64,000 nucleotides of DNA, taken from the IMG/VR virus record IMGVR_UViG_3300046499_000422, positions 1 through 64,000 of that record. One strand, 5' to 3'. Below, one piece after another: positions 14,013-22,138 of the stretch. Source of the stretch: a virus. The notes below the pieces were generated by a model. It did no database searches. It saw only the letters and a program-made list of their open reading frames with translations, and was not told the DNA's origin. The position numbers were made by a program, and so were the translations under genes. Every line of letters starts with the position of its first letter. The first letter of the stretch is position 1.

Positions 14013-14647
14013 GCTGCGGCTCCCAGAATGTGAGTGGTGAACTGCTCGCCGATCCACTGGCTGTACGACGGCGGCACCGCCTGACGGCCCTCCTTGGCGC
14101 TCATCCACGTGCACCCCATGGCGTCGGCGTACGCCCGCTCGCCCTTGTGCTCGAAGGCCAGAAGGGTCCGCGGGTGCCAGCACGGCGGGAGCAGGTCGCC
14201 CCCCCCGTGCCACGACGTCTCGAAGGCGCGGTGCCGCTTGACATTGAGTCCGAACTGGCTGCCGCACAGCAGGTAGTCGGGGCGTAGCGGTGCCTCGGGG
14301 ACGTTCTCGATGACCCAGGGGCGGCCGGTGGCCTGCATGGCGGCGCGGCCGGGGGTGAGGAGGTCCTCGTGGTCGGCCTGGTCGCCGCGCCACAGGGTGA
14401 CGTTGGCGAAGTACTGGCACGGCCAGGAGGCGTGGATGAAGTCGTACTCGTGGCCGTGCTCGCGTACGTACTCGACGGCGTCGCTCTGGTGGAAGGTGAA
14501 CGGATAGTTGGGCATGGGGTGCTTGTCGACGCCGGTCACCTCGAATCCTGCGAGGTGGTAGCCCATGGACAGGCCGCCGGCGCCGCAGCAGACATCGAGG
14601 AGCCGGAGGCCGTTGGCCTCGCGCTCGGGCGCCTGGAAGGCGGTCAC
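14009..14647 (-). CDS. DNA (cytosine-5) methyltransferase
   Basis: 212 residues from the GTG at 14647 (GTGA overlap). Motif I LLDVCCGAGGLSMGY (17-30), the catalytic PC at 76-77 and ENV at 114-116 identify a 5mC methyltransferase. A QxRxR-like segment reads FGLNVKRHRAF. It is shorter than the usual 300 or more residues, with little room for a target-recognition domain, as in other small phage enzymes. No restriction enzyme partners it, so protection of phage DNA from host restriction is the likely use. Confidence 0.85.
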   Translation of the reverse strand: MTAFQAPEREANGLRLLDVCCGAGGLSMGYHLAGFEVTGVDKHPMPNYPFTFHQSDAVEYVREHGHEYDFIHASWPCQYFANVTLWRGDQADHEDLLTPGRAAMQATGRPWVIENVPEAPLRPDYLLCGSQFGLNVKRHRAFETSWHGGGDLLPPCWHPRTLLAFEHKGERAYADAMGCTWMSAKEGRQAVPPSYSQWIGEQFTTHILGAAA

Positions 14648-14958
14648 AGCGCGCCTTCCTGGGTGGTGCCCGCCCCGGTGCCGGTGTGCGGCACGGGGGC
14701 GGGGGTCTCGGTGGTGATCGCGCCCGTGATGGGCGTGTAGTGGCCGGCCGGGCACGTGAAGCCGCCGTTGAGGTGCACTCGCCCGTACCGGACGCCGGTG
14801 CAGTCCACGCACCAGCCGCGGTCCAGGGCCACGGTCTCCAGGCCGGTCGCGTACGGCAGTGGTGGCAGCGGGCGGGGCGTGATCCGCTGGCCCCGGACCA
14901 CACAGAGCAGGGCGATGATGGCGAAACCAGCCAGGCCGCCGAGGACCATGGAGATCAC
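14644..14958 (-). CDS. 104-aa membrane-anchored protein
   Basis: Residues 1-21 (MISMVLGGLAGFAIIALLCVV) form one membrane helix. The rest has CVDC and a single Cys (FTCPAGHY) and a Thr/Pro-rich tail. Overlaps both neighbours by 4 nt. Function unknown. Confidence 0.7.
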   Translation of the reverse strand: MISMVLGGLAGFAIIALLCVVRGQRITPRPLPPLPYATGLETVALDRGWCVDCTGVRYGRVHLNGGFTCPAGHYTPITGAITTETPAPVPHTGTGAGTTQEGAL

Positions 14959-15326
14959 GAGGTCACCTCGCCATCCGGACGGTGGGCCTCACGCCACGCC
15001 TGGTCCGCGACCGCCGCGCTCTCGGCGTTCAGTGACTCGTTGACCTTCTGCAACGTTTCCAACTGGCCCTGAAGCGCGGTCCGGGCCTCTTCCGACCGGG
15101 CCAGACGGTGCAGCAACTCGGTGTCGCTGCTTTTTCGGAGGCGTTGCACCTCGGCGTCGAGGCGCTCGTTCTCGTCGTGCAGGCGGGTGTACTCGCCCGA
15201 CGCGCGGCGCAGGTCGAAGCGGAGGGTCTTCACCTCGTCGCGGGCCGCATCGCGCTCTTCCACGACGCGCTCATACCTGTCCGCATCGACCGGCGGCCGG
15301 GCCGAAACCCGACGGCGCCGCCTCAC
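14955..15326 (-). CDS. 123-aa coiled-coil protein
   Basis: GTG start at 15326 inside the stop of the preceding gene. After a basic start (RRRRRVSARPP), residues 20-105 have continuous heptads (YERVVEERDAARDEVKTLRF, then RLHDENERLDAEVQRLRK). Located directly after the recombination pair; it could be an assembly partner, but this is inference from position. Confidence 0.7.
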   Translation of the reverse strand: MRRRRRVSARPPVDADRYERVVEERDAARDEVKTLRFDLRRASGEYTRLHDENERLDAEVQRLRKSSDTELLHRLARSEEARTALQGQLETLQKVNESLNAESAAVADQAWREAHRPDGEVTS

Positions 15327-16354
15327 TCCGCACCCCCGGCGGCGCGCACCCTGCTGTCGCGCGTGACCATCTCGCTGGCCAACTCCTGAGTCAGCGAACG
15401 GATCTGCGCCTCCGACGCATCGGACAGCGGGCCGCCCGTCACGCCATGGCAGCGCTCCTCCAGGTCGCCGGGACTCATGCCGAGGGACGCCGCAATCTGG
15501 TGGATGTCCCACGTGTGCAGGTCATCGCGCGCCTTCTGTGCGGTCCGCGGCGTCGCCTGCTGCCTGATCTCCTCGACCGTCACACGCGGCAGCGGGAACT
15601 CGTCATCCGCCGTGACCTCACCCTGCGAGATCGACTTCCCGATCGTGACCAGCTGCGCCACGTCGTGCTCGGTCCACTTCCCCGACAGCCGGCCAAGCTT
15701 CGTCTCGATGCGGTCCAGCGTCACGCCGATGTTCTCGAACGCCTTGATGGTGTCCGCGATCCGCAGGTTCAGCGGCTTGCCGCCGCCGTCGCGCAGGGTC
15801 TTCGCGCACAGTTCCTTGGCCTCTTCGACGAACCAGGGCGGCAGGATGGCGAAGATCGCCTCGCGGACGCGGCGGGCGCCGTTGTTGGCGTTGTTCTCGT
15901 AGATGTCCCGCATGTCGTCGAGCTTCTTCGGGCCGCCCTTCTGGTCCCTCTTGTGCGGCACGATGAACGTGGAGGAGTTGCGGCTGTTCTTCTGGACGTC
16001 CCAGGCGAAGGCCTGCATCTCCGACTCGCCGTACTCGTCGTCGCGGCGCATCTCGACGAGCCCGTACTGAATGTTGCCCCAGCAGCGGGCCAGTTCCCGG
16101 GCGAGGTGGACGGACGGGCCGGACACCTGCTGCCCGCCGCGCGGGAATCGGAACGACGCCTTCTCGGCGAGGTACATCTGCGAGCAGGACTGGCGCATCT
16201 CGGCGATGGCGGCGTTGATGTCGCGGGGGCACTGCTGGGCGACGACGATCGCGGCCTGGACCTCGGCGACGGCGCGCGACTGTTCTACGGCGGTGCCCTG
16301 CCCAAGGCGGGTCGGGGACGGCGCGGGTGCCATGCGCTCGGCGGGGTAGTTCAT
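15323..16354 (-). CDS. Putative single-strand annealing recombinase
   Basis: 343 residues from the ATG at 16354. The sequence does not match RecT/Bet/Erf closely by eye. However, it lies immediately after a RecE-like exonuclease, has the size of annealing proteins, and contains the conserved-looking run SQMYLAEKASFRFPRGGQQV and VSGPSVHLARELARCWGNI. These are seen in phage proteins paired with such nucleases. The C-terminal ~70 residues look like a separate helical domain. The recombinase role rests mainly on gene order. Confidence 0.6.
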   Translation of the reverse strand: MNYPAERMAPAPSPTRLGQGTAVEQSRAVAEVQAAIVVAQQCPRDINAAIAEMRQSCSQMYLAEKASFRFPRGGQQVSGPSVHLARELARCWGNIQYGLVEMRRDDEYGESEMQAFAWDVQKNSRNSSTFIVPHKRDQKGGPKKLDDMRDIYENNANNGARRVREAIFAILPPWFVEEAKELCAKTLRDGGGKPLNLRIADTIKAFENIGVTLDRIETKLGRLSGKWTEHDVAQLVTIGKSISQGEVTADDEFPLPRVTVEEIRQQATPRTAQKARDDLHTWDIHQIAASLGMSPGDLEERCHGVTGGPLSDASEAQIRSLTQELASEMVTRDSRVRAAGGAE

Positions 16355-17244
16355 GCGAGGTACTCCTCGGTGTCACGGATGGCGGCCCATGTGGGCAGGG
16401 AGAGGTAGGCGATGTCGTCGCTGTAGCCGGGCCACACGCCCGACTCGGTGCACTCGGCGAAGACTTCGAGGGCACGCCGGTTGCGGGCGGCGCCGATACG
16501 GCGGGCGGTGGCGTCCATTTCGACGACGGTCACGAGGTACGGGGCGGTCTTCTCCTGGCAGACGAAGACGAACGCGGCACTGTCGTCGGCGAGGTCGAGG
16601 GCGCGGGCGGCGGCGCGGTACCAGTCGTCTTGCTGGTGGTAGCCGAACTCCTGAACAGCCCGTTCCAGGGCGGCGGGTTCGGCGGAGCGGCACGTCTTGT
16701 AGTCGGGGATGATCAGCCGCCCGGAGCGGGCGTCAGGCAGCCAGTCGAACCGCGCCCGACGCATCACGCCCGTCGGCCGGTCTCGCCAGAACAGCGACTG
16801 CTCCGGCCGGCCGCGCGCGGGGTCGAACAGGGCTGCGGCGATGGGGTGGCGGCGCAGGGCGTCGGCCATCGCGTGGACCTGCTCGTACTCGGCGGGCTTG
16901 AGGGGGATGCCGCCCTCGTCGCGGATCGCGGCGACCTCGGCCTTGACGGCGTTCGTCGTCCACTTCTCCGCGTCGACCTGGACGAGGTCGGGGCCTTCGC
17001 CGAGTACGAGCTTGTGGGCGGCGGTGCCGAGCTCGAACGTCTTCTTGGGCTCGGCCGGGGTGTCCTGTGCGTGCCGGAACAGGGCGGGGCAGGACGGGGG
17101 GAGGAGGAGGCGGGCGCCGGACGAGGAGAGGGAGCCTCGGTCGGCGTGGTACTCCTCGTTGGTCATCTGGTAGATGCCGGGCTCCGTGATGCCGGGGCCG
17201 GCGGCCGGGGCGGTGGTCGCCCCGGCCAGCTCGGTGTTCGTCAT
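16351..17244 (-). CDS. RecE-like PD-(D/E)XK exonuclease (DUF3799 type)
   Basis: 297 residues from the ATG at 17244. The start YQMTNEEYHADRGSLSSSGA and then FELGTAAHKLVLG are hallmarks of the phage exonuclease family related to the RecE C-terminus. The GVMRRARFDWL segment followed by LIIPDYKTC supplies the D...DxK active site. Such enzymes resect double-stranded ends to give 3' tails for the adjacent annealing protein. ATGA coupling with the next gene supports joint expression. Confidence 0.82.
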   Translation of the reverse strand: MTNTELAGATTAPAAGPGITEPGIYQMTNEEYHADRGSLSSSGARLLLPPSCPALFRHAQDTPAEPKKTFELGTAAHKLVLGEGPDLVQVDAEKWTTNAVKAEVAAIRDEGGIPLKPAEYEQVHAMADALRRHPIAAALFDPARGRPEQSLFWRDRPTGVMRRARFDWLPDARSGRLIIPDYKTCRSAEPAALERAVQEFGYHQQDDWYRAAARALDLADDSAAFVFVCQEKTAPYLVTVVEMDATARRIGAARNRRALEVFAECTESGVWPGYSDDIAYLSLPTWAAIRDTEEYLA

Positions 17245-17744
17245 CAGGCATCGCCGCCCTCGACGCGCGGCAGGCATTCGTGCCGGGACGCCATTGCCAT
17301 CAGGTCGAGGAGCGTCTTCGGGCCTTCGCCCTGCGCCCCGATCGCACCGCAGGTGCGGCAGCGGTACTCCTCGGCGGCGCCGTAGCTGCCGTCGCTGGTA
17401 CTGATGACGGCCTCGAAGGTGTCGAGGATGAAGCCGTCAGCCCCGGCGTGCATGCGGCCGGTGGCGTAGGCGTTGCGGTACACGAGGTCGGTGAACGGGT
17501 TGACGGCAACGCCGCCGCCCGACGGGACCTCGCCGGGGAAGTCCCTGGCTCCCATCAGGGCGCCGACAGAGAACGCAAGCTGGCCAGCGCGCAGTCCGTT
17601 CGGGTTGAGGCCGAGCAGCCCTTGCAGGGAGGCGATGGCCTCGTTGAACACGTCGGTCCTGTAGGCGTCGAGGAGGTGGTCGGCTTTGTGGTCGAGCCGG
17701 CCGCCGTCTTCGAGGGCGCTGATCAGGTCGTCGCGGGCGGTCAT
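17244..17744 (-). CDS. 166-aa hypothetical protein
   Basis: ATG at 17744. Helical N-terminal half (DDLISALEDGGRLDHKADHL), a central ALMGARDFPG loop, and a CRTCGAIG metal pair near residue 131. Similar small proteins accompany recombination genes in Streptomyces phages. Function unknown. Confidence 0.72.
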   Translation of the reverse strand: MTARDDLISALEDGGRLDHKADHLLDAYRTDVFNEAIASLQGLLGLNPNGLRAGQLAFSVGALMGARDFPGEVPSGGGVAVNPFTDLVYRNAYATGRMHAGADGFILDTFEAVISTSDGSYGAAEEYRCRTCGAIGAQGEGPKTLLDLMAMASRHECLPRVEGGDA

Positions 17745-17992
17745 GCGGCACCTCGGATCTGTGCGGGCAGCAGCCGCTGTACGGCGCGCTGCTGGGCGGC
17801 GCGGGACGGGTGCGGGGAGCACGCCGCGCAGCCGGAGCGGTCGGTGTGCGGCCGGTGGAGGGGGCAGCAGCCGGTGTCCTCCAGGGATGTGGTGAGCTGC
17901 ATGTCCTCGGGGATGCCGCAGTCGGTGTCGTGGACCACGTAGGTGTCGCTGTAGTCGCAGGTGTCCGAGCAGTCCGGGTCGCGGGGCCTCAT
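17741..17992 (-). CDS. 83-aa Cys/Asp-rich protein
   Basis: ATG at 17992, ATGA overlaps. Unusual acidic and Cys-rich start (DPDCSDTCDYSDTYVVHDTD) followed by CCPLH and CAAC; eight or so Cys/His could hold two metals. No family recognised. Confidence 0.68.
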   Translation of the reverse strand: MRPRDPDCSDTCDYSDTYVVHDTDCGIPEDMQLTTSLEDTGCCPLHRPHTDRSGCAACSPHPSRAAQQRAVQRLLPAQIRGAA

Positions 17993-18384
17993 GCGTCCAC
18001 CTCGCTGTCCGCCTCGGGGGCGTCGTCGTGGCGGTCGTCGGCGTTCCGGCAGAGCGTCGAGCAGTACGTCCGCCCCGGCCTCACCTCGCGCGGGCACTGG
18101 GAGCAGGTCAGCTGCTCCGTGCCCTGCTGTCCCTCCAGTTCGATGGCGACCAGCCACTCGTCGTAGTCCTCCTGCGAGAGGCTCGGCGAGTCGTCCTGGC
18201 CTTCGAGCGGCATGGAGAGGGCGGTAAGGGCGACCTGCGCGAGCGTCGCGTGGACGTGCGCGGCCAGAAGGTCCATCTGGCTCGGCGGGATGTGGTGTGC
18301 CCCGATGCCCAGTTCGTTGTCTGCCGGGACATCGTCACCGGCGAGCAGCTGCTCGGCCTCACGGAAGTGCTCGGGTCCGGTCAT
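17989..18384 (-). CDS. 131-aa zinc-ribbon protein
   Basis: ATG at 18384. Begins MTGPEHFREAEQLLAGDDV, an N-terminal pattern common in Streptomyces phage genes. The end has CSQCPREV.. and YCSTLCRNADD, forming a zinc ribbon. The middle is helical with HVHATLAQVALTAL. Function unknown. Confidence 0.8.
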   Translation of the reverse strand: MTGPEHFREAEQLLAGDDVPADNELGIGAHHIPPSQMDLLAAHVHATLAQVALTALSMPLEGQDDSPSLSQEDYDEWLVAIELEGQQGTEQLTCSQCPREVRPGRTYCSTLCRNADDRHDDAPEADSEVDA

Positions 18385-18836
18385 GAGTGGGTGTCCCCGT
18401 TCGTGGTGGTGGTGCGGGAGGACCGGCGGGCGGTCAACCGCATGGCTTCGTCGCCGGAGAGCGGCGTCATCCACAGGCCAAGCAGGTGGTCGTGCATGCA
18501 GCAGTCATCCGCCTCGCACCGCCACGGGTTGACGCGGGGCGCGAGCGGCATCTGCTGCCACGGCTCGACGCAGCGGCACACGGCCTTGTAGGCGTTCCGC
18601 CGGGCCCGCATGCGGGCGAGGATCTGGCGGTCAGTCGGCTCGGCCCACGGGTGGATGCCGCGTCCGGGCATCCACTGCCGCCCGTGGTGGCCGTGCTCGG
18701 CGCCGCACCAGCGGCAGCCGTACGGCGTCGGCGGGGTGCCGTCGGGCCAGCGGATGTGGCCGTGCAGCATGCCCGTGGCCGCGTCGCGGCGGCCGTAGCC
18801 GAGCAGGTGCTTCGTCGGGTCGTTGACCGTGGTCAT
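18381..18836 (-). CDS. 151-aa Cys/His/Trp-rich protein
   Basis: ATG at 18836. GCRWCGAEHGHHGRQWMPGRG and later VCRCVEPW and CEADDCCMHDH give several metal-binding groups. The C-terminus is Ser/Thr/Arg-rich. Overlaps neighbours by ATGA. Role unknown. Confidence 0.75.
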   Translation of the reverse strand: MTTVNDPTKHLLGYGRRDAATGMLHGHIRWPDGTPPTPYGCRWCGAEHGHHGRQWMPGRGIHPWAEPTDRQILARMRARRNAYKAVCRCVEPWQQMPLAPRVNPWRCEADDCCMHDHLLGLWMTPLSGDEAMRLTARRSSRTTTTNGDTHS

Positions 18837-19051
18837 CGACGCTCACCCCCAGCGCGGCGGTTGGCCAGCCGCTCCGTCTCAGTCGTGGCGACGATGAACA
18901 TCAGCGCGGCCAGCAACGGCGCGGCGAGCGTGTGCAACAGGCCGGGCGGCAGGTGCGGGAGGTGGTGGCCGTCGATGACCCACACCAACGCCACCAGCAC
19001 AGCGACGGTCAGGGCGGCGGTACGCCACGGGCTGGAGAGGAACACGATCAC
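18833..19051 (-). CDS. 72-aa two-helix membrane protein
   Basis: GTG at 19051. Two hydrophobic stretches (TAALTVAVLVALVWVI and LLHTLAAPLLAALMFIVA) joined by a His/Pro turn. Probably an inner-membrane small protein; it follows another tiny membrane gene. Confidence 0.72.
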   Translation of the reverse strand: MIVFLSSPWRTAALTVAVLVALVWVIDGHHLPHLPPGLLHTLAAPLLAALMFIVATTETERLANRRAGGERR

Positions 19052-19164
19052 CGGGACTCACCCCCACGGACCCAGTCCCACAGGCGGCACGCGACCCACA
19101 GACCGCCACCCACCAGCACCGACGGGCCGAGCATGATCGCGGCGACGACCAGGAAGGTGCTCAC
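19048..19164 (-). CDS. 38-aa single-helix membrane peptide
   Basis: A very short gene from the GTG at 19164 (inside the upstream stop) to the TGA at 19048 (inside the downstream GTG). FLVVAAIMLGPSVLVGGGLWV forms one membrane helix followed by CRLWDWVRGG. Its GTGA overlaps on both sides argue that it is translated. Function unknown. Confidence 0.6.
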   Translation of the reverse strand: MSTFLVVAAIMLGPSVLVGGGLWVACRLWDWVRGGESR

Positions 19165-19778
19165 TTCGCCTCACCCCTGGCAGGCAGGTCCCGGGCCACC
19201 CGGTACGCGTGGTCCAGCGGTGAATCGTGCGGGTCCTCAACGGGGCGCACGTCACGGGCCGCCGGAATGGCCTCAGTGCGCGACGTCCCGCCGGCCATGC
19301 CCTCCAACGCGGTCCGCAGCGCCCCGTACTGTCCGCTGGCCAGCAGCTCCAGCGCACTTGCAGCCGTCGCACGGCCCTGCTCTACCTGCACCTGCAAGCG
19401 GCCGGCCTTGACGGACTGCTCGAAGAGCGCGTTCTCGGCCGGGGCGGCCTCCAGCTCGGCGACCCGCTCGCGCAGCTTCTTGGCCTCCACCTGCACGTCG
19501 TTCAGCACGATGTTCCGCTCGGCCCGCTCCGACTCCAGCACGTCGACCCGGACCCGCAGTCGCGCCCCGTACTCCGCGCGGCCCCGCGCCTCCGCCTGAA
19601 GCCCCTTGATATTCCGCTGCTGCCGGACAGCCACCGACGACCACAACGACCGCAGCCGGTCCACCTCGGCCAGCAACTCCCGCAGGGCCCGCGCCCACGT
19701 ACCCGGAGCCGGATGCGGAGCCGCAGCCACCGACGCACGGATCTCAGCGAGGCGCTCCTCGCCCATGGGGGCGTTCAC
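19161..19778 (-). CDS. 205-aa coiled-coil protein
   Basis: GTG at 19778 (GTGA). Residues about 35-150 are heptad-rich (ALRELLAEVDRLRSLW, NDVQVEAKKLRERVAELEAA). The C-terminus is polar. Possibly a scaffold or DNA-binding dimer; nothing specific can be said. Confidence 0.75.
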   Translation of the reverse strand: MNAPMGEERLAEIRASVAAAPHPAPGTWARALRELLAEVDRLRSLWSSVAVRQQRNIKGLQAEARGRAEYGARLRVRVDVLESERAERNIVLNDVQVEAKKLRERVAELEAAPAENALFEQSVKAGRLQVQVEQGRATAASALELLASGQYGALRTALEGMAGGTSRTEAIPAARDVRPVEDPHDSPLDHAYRVARDLPARGEAK

Positions 19779-20332
19779 GCCGCACCGCCAAGGACCGCAC
19801 CGAACCGGTGAGCCAACTCGCCCAACTCGGCGAACACACCCGGAGGAGCACCCTCCACGCCGGCCAGCAGATACTGCGGATCACCCACAGCCGGGATCGA
19901 CGACAACTCCCACTCGGTACCGTCCGACGTCACCAGCCGCACCGGCACCAACGCCGCGTGCTCGGCCTCGGCACTCTCGGCCGCGTACAGCAGCTGCTCC
20001 ACGACCTCCGCCGGCGTCCGGCCCCGAACGTCACCCCACGCCGCGACGTGGCACTCCAGCGACATCTCGTCCGTCCAGAACGGCGGCTCGTCGTTCACCG
20101 GCAGCCGGTCCGCGAGGAACGCGATGGCCCGCGTCGAGACCGGCCCGAACTTCTGCGGGCTCCCGGTCTCCGCGCACCGCAGTGCAGCCACGGCCGACAT
20201 GGGCCGCTCGGCGGGGAGCGCCTTCAGGACCCGGTTGAACGGGTCGGGGATGTAGTCACCCTGGTGGTGGCCCTGGGCGGCGATGATCTGCGCGGCCAGA
20301 CGGAAGACGCCAGCCAACTCGGAGGAGGTCAT
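19775..20332 (-). CDS. 185-aa hypothetical protein
   Basis: ATG at 20332. Helical and acidic, without Cys clusters. AAQIIAAQGHHQGDYIPDPF near the start, then FLADRLPVNDEPPFWTDEMS in the centre. Similar sequences occur in Streptomyces phage and plasmid gene sets, as far as I can recall; no function. Confidence 0.72.
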   Translation of the reverse strand: MTSSELAGVFRLAAQIIAAQGHHQGDYIPDPFNRVLKALPAERPMSAVAALRCAETGSPQKFGPVSTRAIAFLADRLPVNDEPPFWTDEMSLECHVAAWGDVRGRTPAEVVEQLLYAAESAEAEHAALVPVRLVTSDGTEWELSSIPAVGDPQYLLAGVEGAPPGVFAELGELAHRFGAVLGGAA

Positions 20333-20682
20333 CGCGCACCGCCCGCAGCAACGATCTCCAGGCCCCTGCCGTCAGCCCATTTGCGGGCCGTGCGCTCGTC
20401 GATACGGTCCGCATTGACCGTGAAGTCGACGTAGCCGTACACGTGGTAGACGACCGAGCCGCCGAAGTCGACGTTGCAGAAGGCGTTTCCTTCGTCGTCG
20501 TGCTGGAGCGGCAGTCCGTTCGCCTCGGCGAACGCCTCAGCCTCCGCGTTCACGGTCATGGGCACGTTGAAAGGTGAGATCGGGGCGGGGGCGTCCGGGT
20601 TGGCGTCGAGCCAGTCCGCCAGGGCGCGGAGGCCGGTGATGTACGCGGCGCGGGAGTCACTGGGTGCGATGATGTTCGACAA
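20329..20682 (-). CDS. 117-aa hypothetical protein, TTG start
   Basis: The frame is open from upstream, but the only sensible start is the TTG at 20682 with GAGG 8 nt before it. RAAYITGLRALADWLDANPD and a beta-rich half with VVYHVYGYVDFTV suggest an alpha/beta fold. Stop overlaps the next ATG. Confidence 0.7.
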   Translation of the reverse strand: MSNIIAPSDSRAAYITGLRALADWLDANPDAPAPISPFNVPMTVNAEAEAFAEANGLPLQHDDEGNAFCNVDFGGSVVYHVYGYVDFTVNADRIDERTARKWADGRGLEIVAAGGAR

Positions 20683-20723
20683 GGCGATCGCCTCACTTTC
20701 GGGTTGGTGTTGCGGTTGCTGGT

Positions 20724-20758
20724 GGGTCGCTCCGGGCCGGGCAGGTTGGGAGCGGCCC
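20724..20758 (-). terminator. Intra-operon hairpin
   Basis: GGGTCGCTCC pairs imperfectly with GGGAGCGGCCC across a ~14-nt loop, in the 86-nt gap between two early genes. Confidence 0.45.
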
Positions 20759-20768
20759 GCATTCGTTC

Positions 20769-21038
20769 TCAGGCGGCGTCGGAGGCCGGCTTCGCCTTGA
20801 GTCGCCGGGCCTTGCCCGAGGCGAGACCGAGGCGGGCGTAGTGCGCCTTGCGGAGGTGCTCGGCAACCCGCTCGATGCGCTCGTCGCTGGCGTTCGGGTG
20901 CAGCTCGCGGGCCTGCGTCACGAACTTGTTGTTCATGGCGGCCCTGGCCTTGGCGGTGCGGCCGGCGGGGTCGGGTTCCTTGGCCCACTGGGTGTGGGCG
21001 GCGAGGCGGGCGCGGAGTGTGCGCTCAACGGGGTCCAC
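20769..21038 (-). CDS. 89-aa basic early protein (first of the long early operon)
   Basis: GTG at 21038 with AAGGAG 8 nt upstream. The pattern RARLAAHTQWAKEPDPAGRT, TAKARAAMNNKF and ERVAEHLRKAHYARLGLASG is a widespread Streptomyces mobile-element family of unknown function, found at the head of phage or plasmid early operons. It overlaps the end of the Cro-like gene and is preceded by operator site O1. Confidence 0.78.
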   Translation of the reverse strand: MDPVERTLRARLAAHTQWAKEPDPAGRTAKARAAMNNKFVTQARELHPNASDERIERVAEHLRKAHYARLGLASGKARRLKAKPASDAA

Positions 21039-21315
21039 TGGGGTTCTCCTTCTCTTCATACCCATCCTCGAATGGGGATGGAGTTGGCGAAAAAAGAGCC
21101 TTGCGTCGGACCTGGACGGCCTCCGCGATGCGGTCGGCGTCGACCTGGTCGACGTAGGGGCGTTCTTCCGAAACGAGCTTTTGGATCTTGCTGTATGACA
21201 GCCCGGTCACGCTCGCCAGGCTGCGCACGGTATAGCTGGTGCCGCCTGGCAACGGCTGTTGCATGAGTCGCTTCAGCAGTGGTCCGTCGTGCAGGCGATA
21301 TCTGGCGTCGGGCAC
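21025..21315 (-). CDS. Cro-like/early regulator with HTH
   Basis: 96 residues from the GTG at 21315 (GGAGG 6 nt upstream). Residues about 28-62 (YTVRSLASVTGLSYSKIQKL.. RPYVDQVDADRIAEAV) form an XRE-like HTH. It heads the early operon and diverges from the plus-strand repressor at 21564. A strong operator palindrome lies between its promoter and start, so it should repress itself and compete with the repressor in the lysis-lysogeny decision. Assignment as Cro-like is by position. Confidence 0.7.
   Translation of the reverse strand: MPDARYRLHDGPLLKRLMQQPLPGGTSYTVRSLASVTGLSYSKIQKLVSEERPYVDQVDADRIAEAVQVRRKALFSPTPSPFEDGYEEKENPSGPR
21058..21081. promoter_or_regulatory. Operator site O1
   Basis: A 24-bp site: ATACCC followed by ATCCTC-GAAT-GGGGATGG, an almost perfect palindrome with arms CCATCCTC and GGGGATGG. 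It is the same as O2 with one mismatch and lies in the opposite orientation, inside the 3' end of the Cro-like gene and about 20 bp before the start of the next early gene. Confidence 0.7.
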
Positions 21316-21333
21316 GTGCTGTCCTCCGGTAGT

Positions 21334-21357
21334 CCATCCCCATTCGGGGATGGGTAT
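21334..21357. promoter_or_regulatory. Operator site O2
   Basis: Perfect palindrome CCATCCCC-ATTC-GGGGATGG extended by GTAT. On the minus strand it follows a TATACC-like -10 element of the Cro-like gene. Nearly identical to O1; likely the main operator for one of the two flanking regulators. Confidence 0.75.
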
Positions 21358-21459
21358 AGCTAAGCGCAGTGTTCGCGAAAAGTCCAGCGCCCACACGCAC
21401 AACCTTTTTACGTACACAAGCCGGATCATTTCCAGCCTATTTGCGCAGGCCCGGTGGCC

Positions 21460-21488
21460 ATACCCATTCGCGTCTGTGGACAATGGGT
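21460..21488. promoter_or_regulatory. Operator-like half site O3 in the repressor leader
   Basis: ATACCCATTCGCG shares the ATACCCATyC half of O1/O2, and ACCCATT is matched by AATGGGT (21482-21488) 13 bp away. It lies in the ~100 bp before the plus-strand repressor start. Weaker than O1/O2. Confidence 0.45.
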
Positions 21489-21563
21489 GTGCGCAAGCGT
21501 GGCCCCCCACTGGATGCGCCGACACATCCGGACACGCGAGCCGTAGACCTGGAGATCGAACAC

Positions 21564-21980
21564 ATGACGACTCGGGACACCGAGACGCTCACCCAGCTCA
21601 TTGCTGAGCGTGCGGGGAAGCGTGGCTCCGGCCTGCCCACCTTCGAGCAGCTCTCCGAGCGAAGCGTCGACCCCAAAGGCAGCTATCGCCCTAGCGGCAA
21701 TCTCCTCTGGAAGATCGCGAGCGGTGGGCAGGGGGTGAAGATCAACCCGCCATTGGTCCGTGCAATCGCGGAGGGCCTGGGGCTGTCGTACGCCCGAGTG
21801 CACGCAGCCGCCACTCGGCAGTTCGTCGGCGCGTGGGAGGCTTCCGATCCGTTCGACACCGATCCTGGCGACAACGACGAGGTGATCAGCGTTGGCCATC
21901 GCCCTGGCCTAACTGCCCGGGACATGCCCCGAGTTGGGGATGCCATCGAGGACGCACGCGGCCTCGACGCGCCGGAGTGA
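21564..21980 (+). CDS. Putative immunity repressor
   Basis: 138 residues from the ATG at 21564 with GGAG 9 nt upstream. TETLTQLIAERAGKRGSGLP at the start, SYRPSGNLLWKIASGGQGVK, and NPPLVRAIAEGLGLSYARV give an HTH-like core as in regulators of many Streptomyces temperate phages. The last 40 residues are acidic and may mediate dimers. It is divergent from the Cro-like gene across three operator-like sites and upstream of the integrase region, the normal place for a repressor. It could also be an activator. Confidence 0.7.
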   Translation: MTTRDTETLTQLIAERAGKRGSGLPTFEQLSERSVDPKGSYRPSGNLLWKIASGGQGVKINPPLVRAIAEGLGLSYARVHAAATRQFVGAWEASDPFDTDPGDNDEVISVGHRPGLTARDMPRVGDAIEDARGLDAPE

Positions 21981-22138
21981 CGCGGTTGAACGCATGGTCA
22001 GGGTGCGTTTCGGGTTTTAAATGCACTCGTTTGGGTGACTACACAGCTACGGTTTGCGCGTATCGTGATCAGACCTCGCGCACTTCGAACGCACGTGCGA
22101 TTGGTTAACGCTGTCCACGTGCGGGATTAGGGGGTCGG

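Noticed and set aside
21981-22138. Excisionase gene upstream of the 76-aa gene
   Set aside because: No open frame with an HTH of suitable size in this 158-bp gap.
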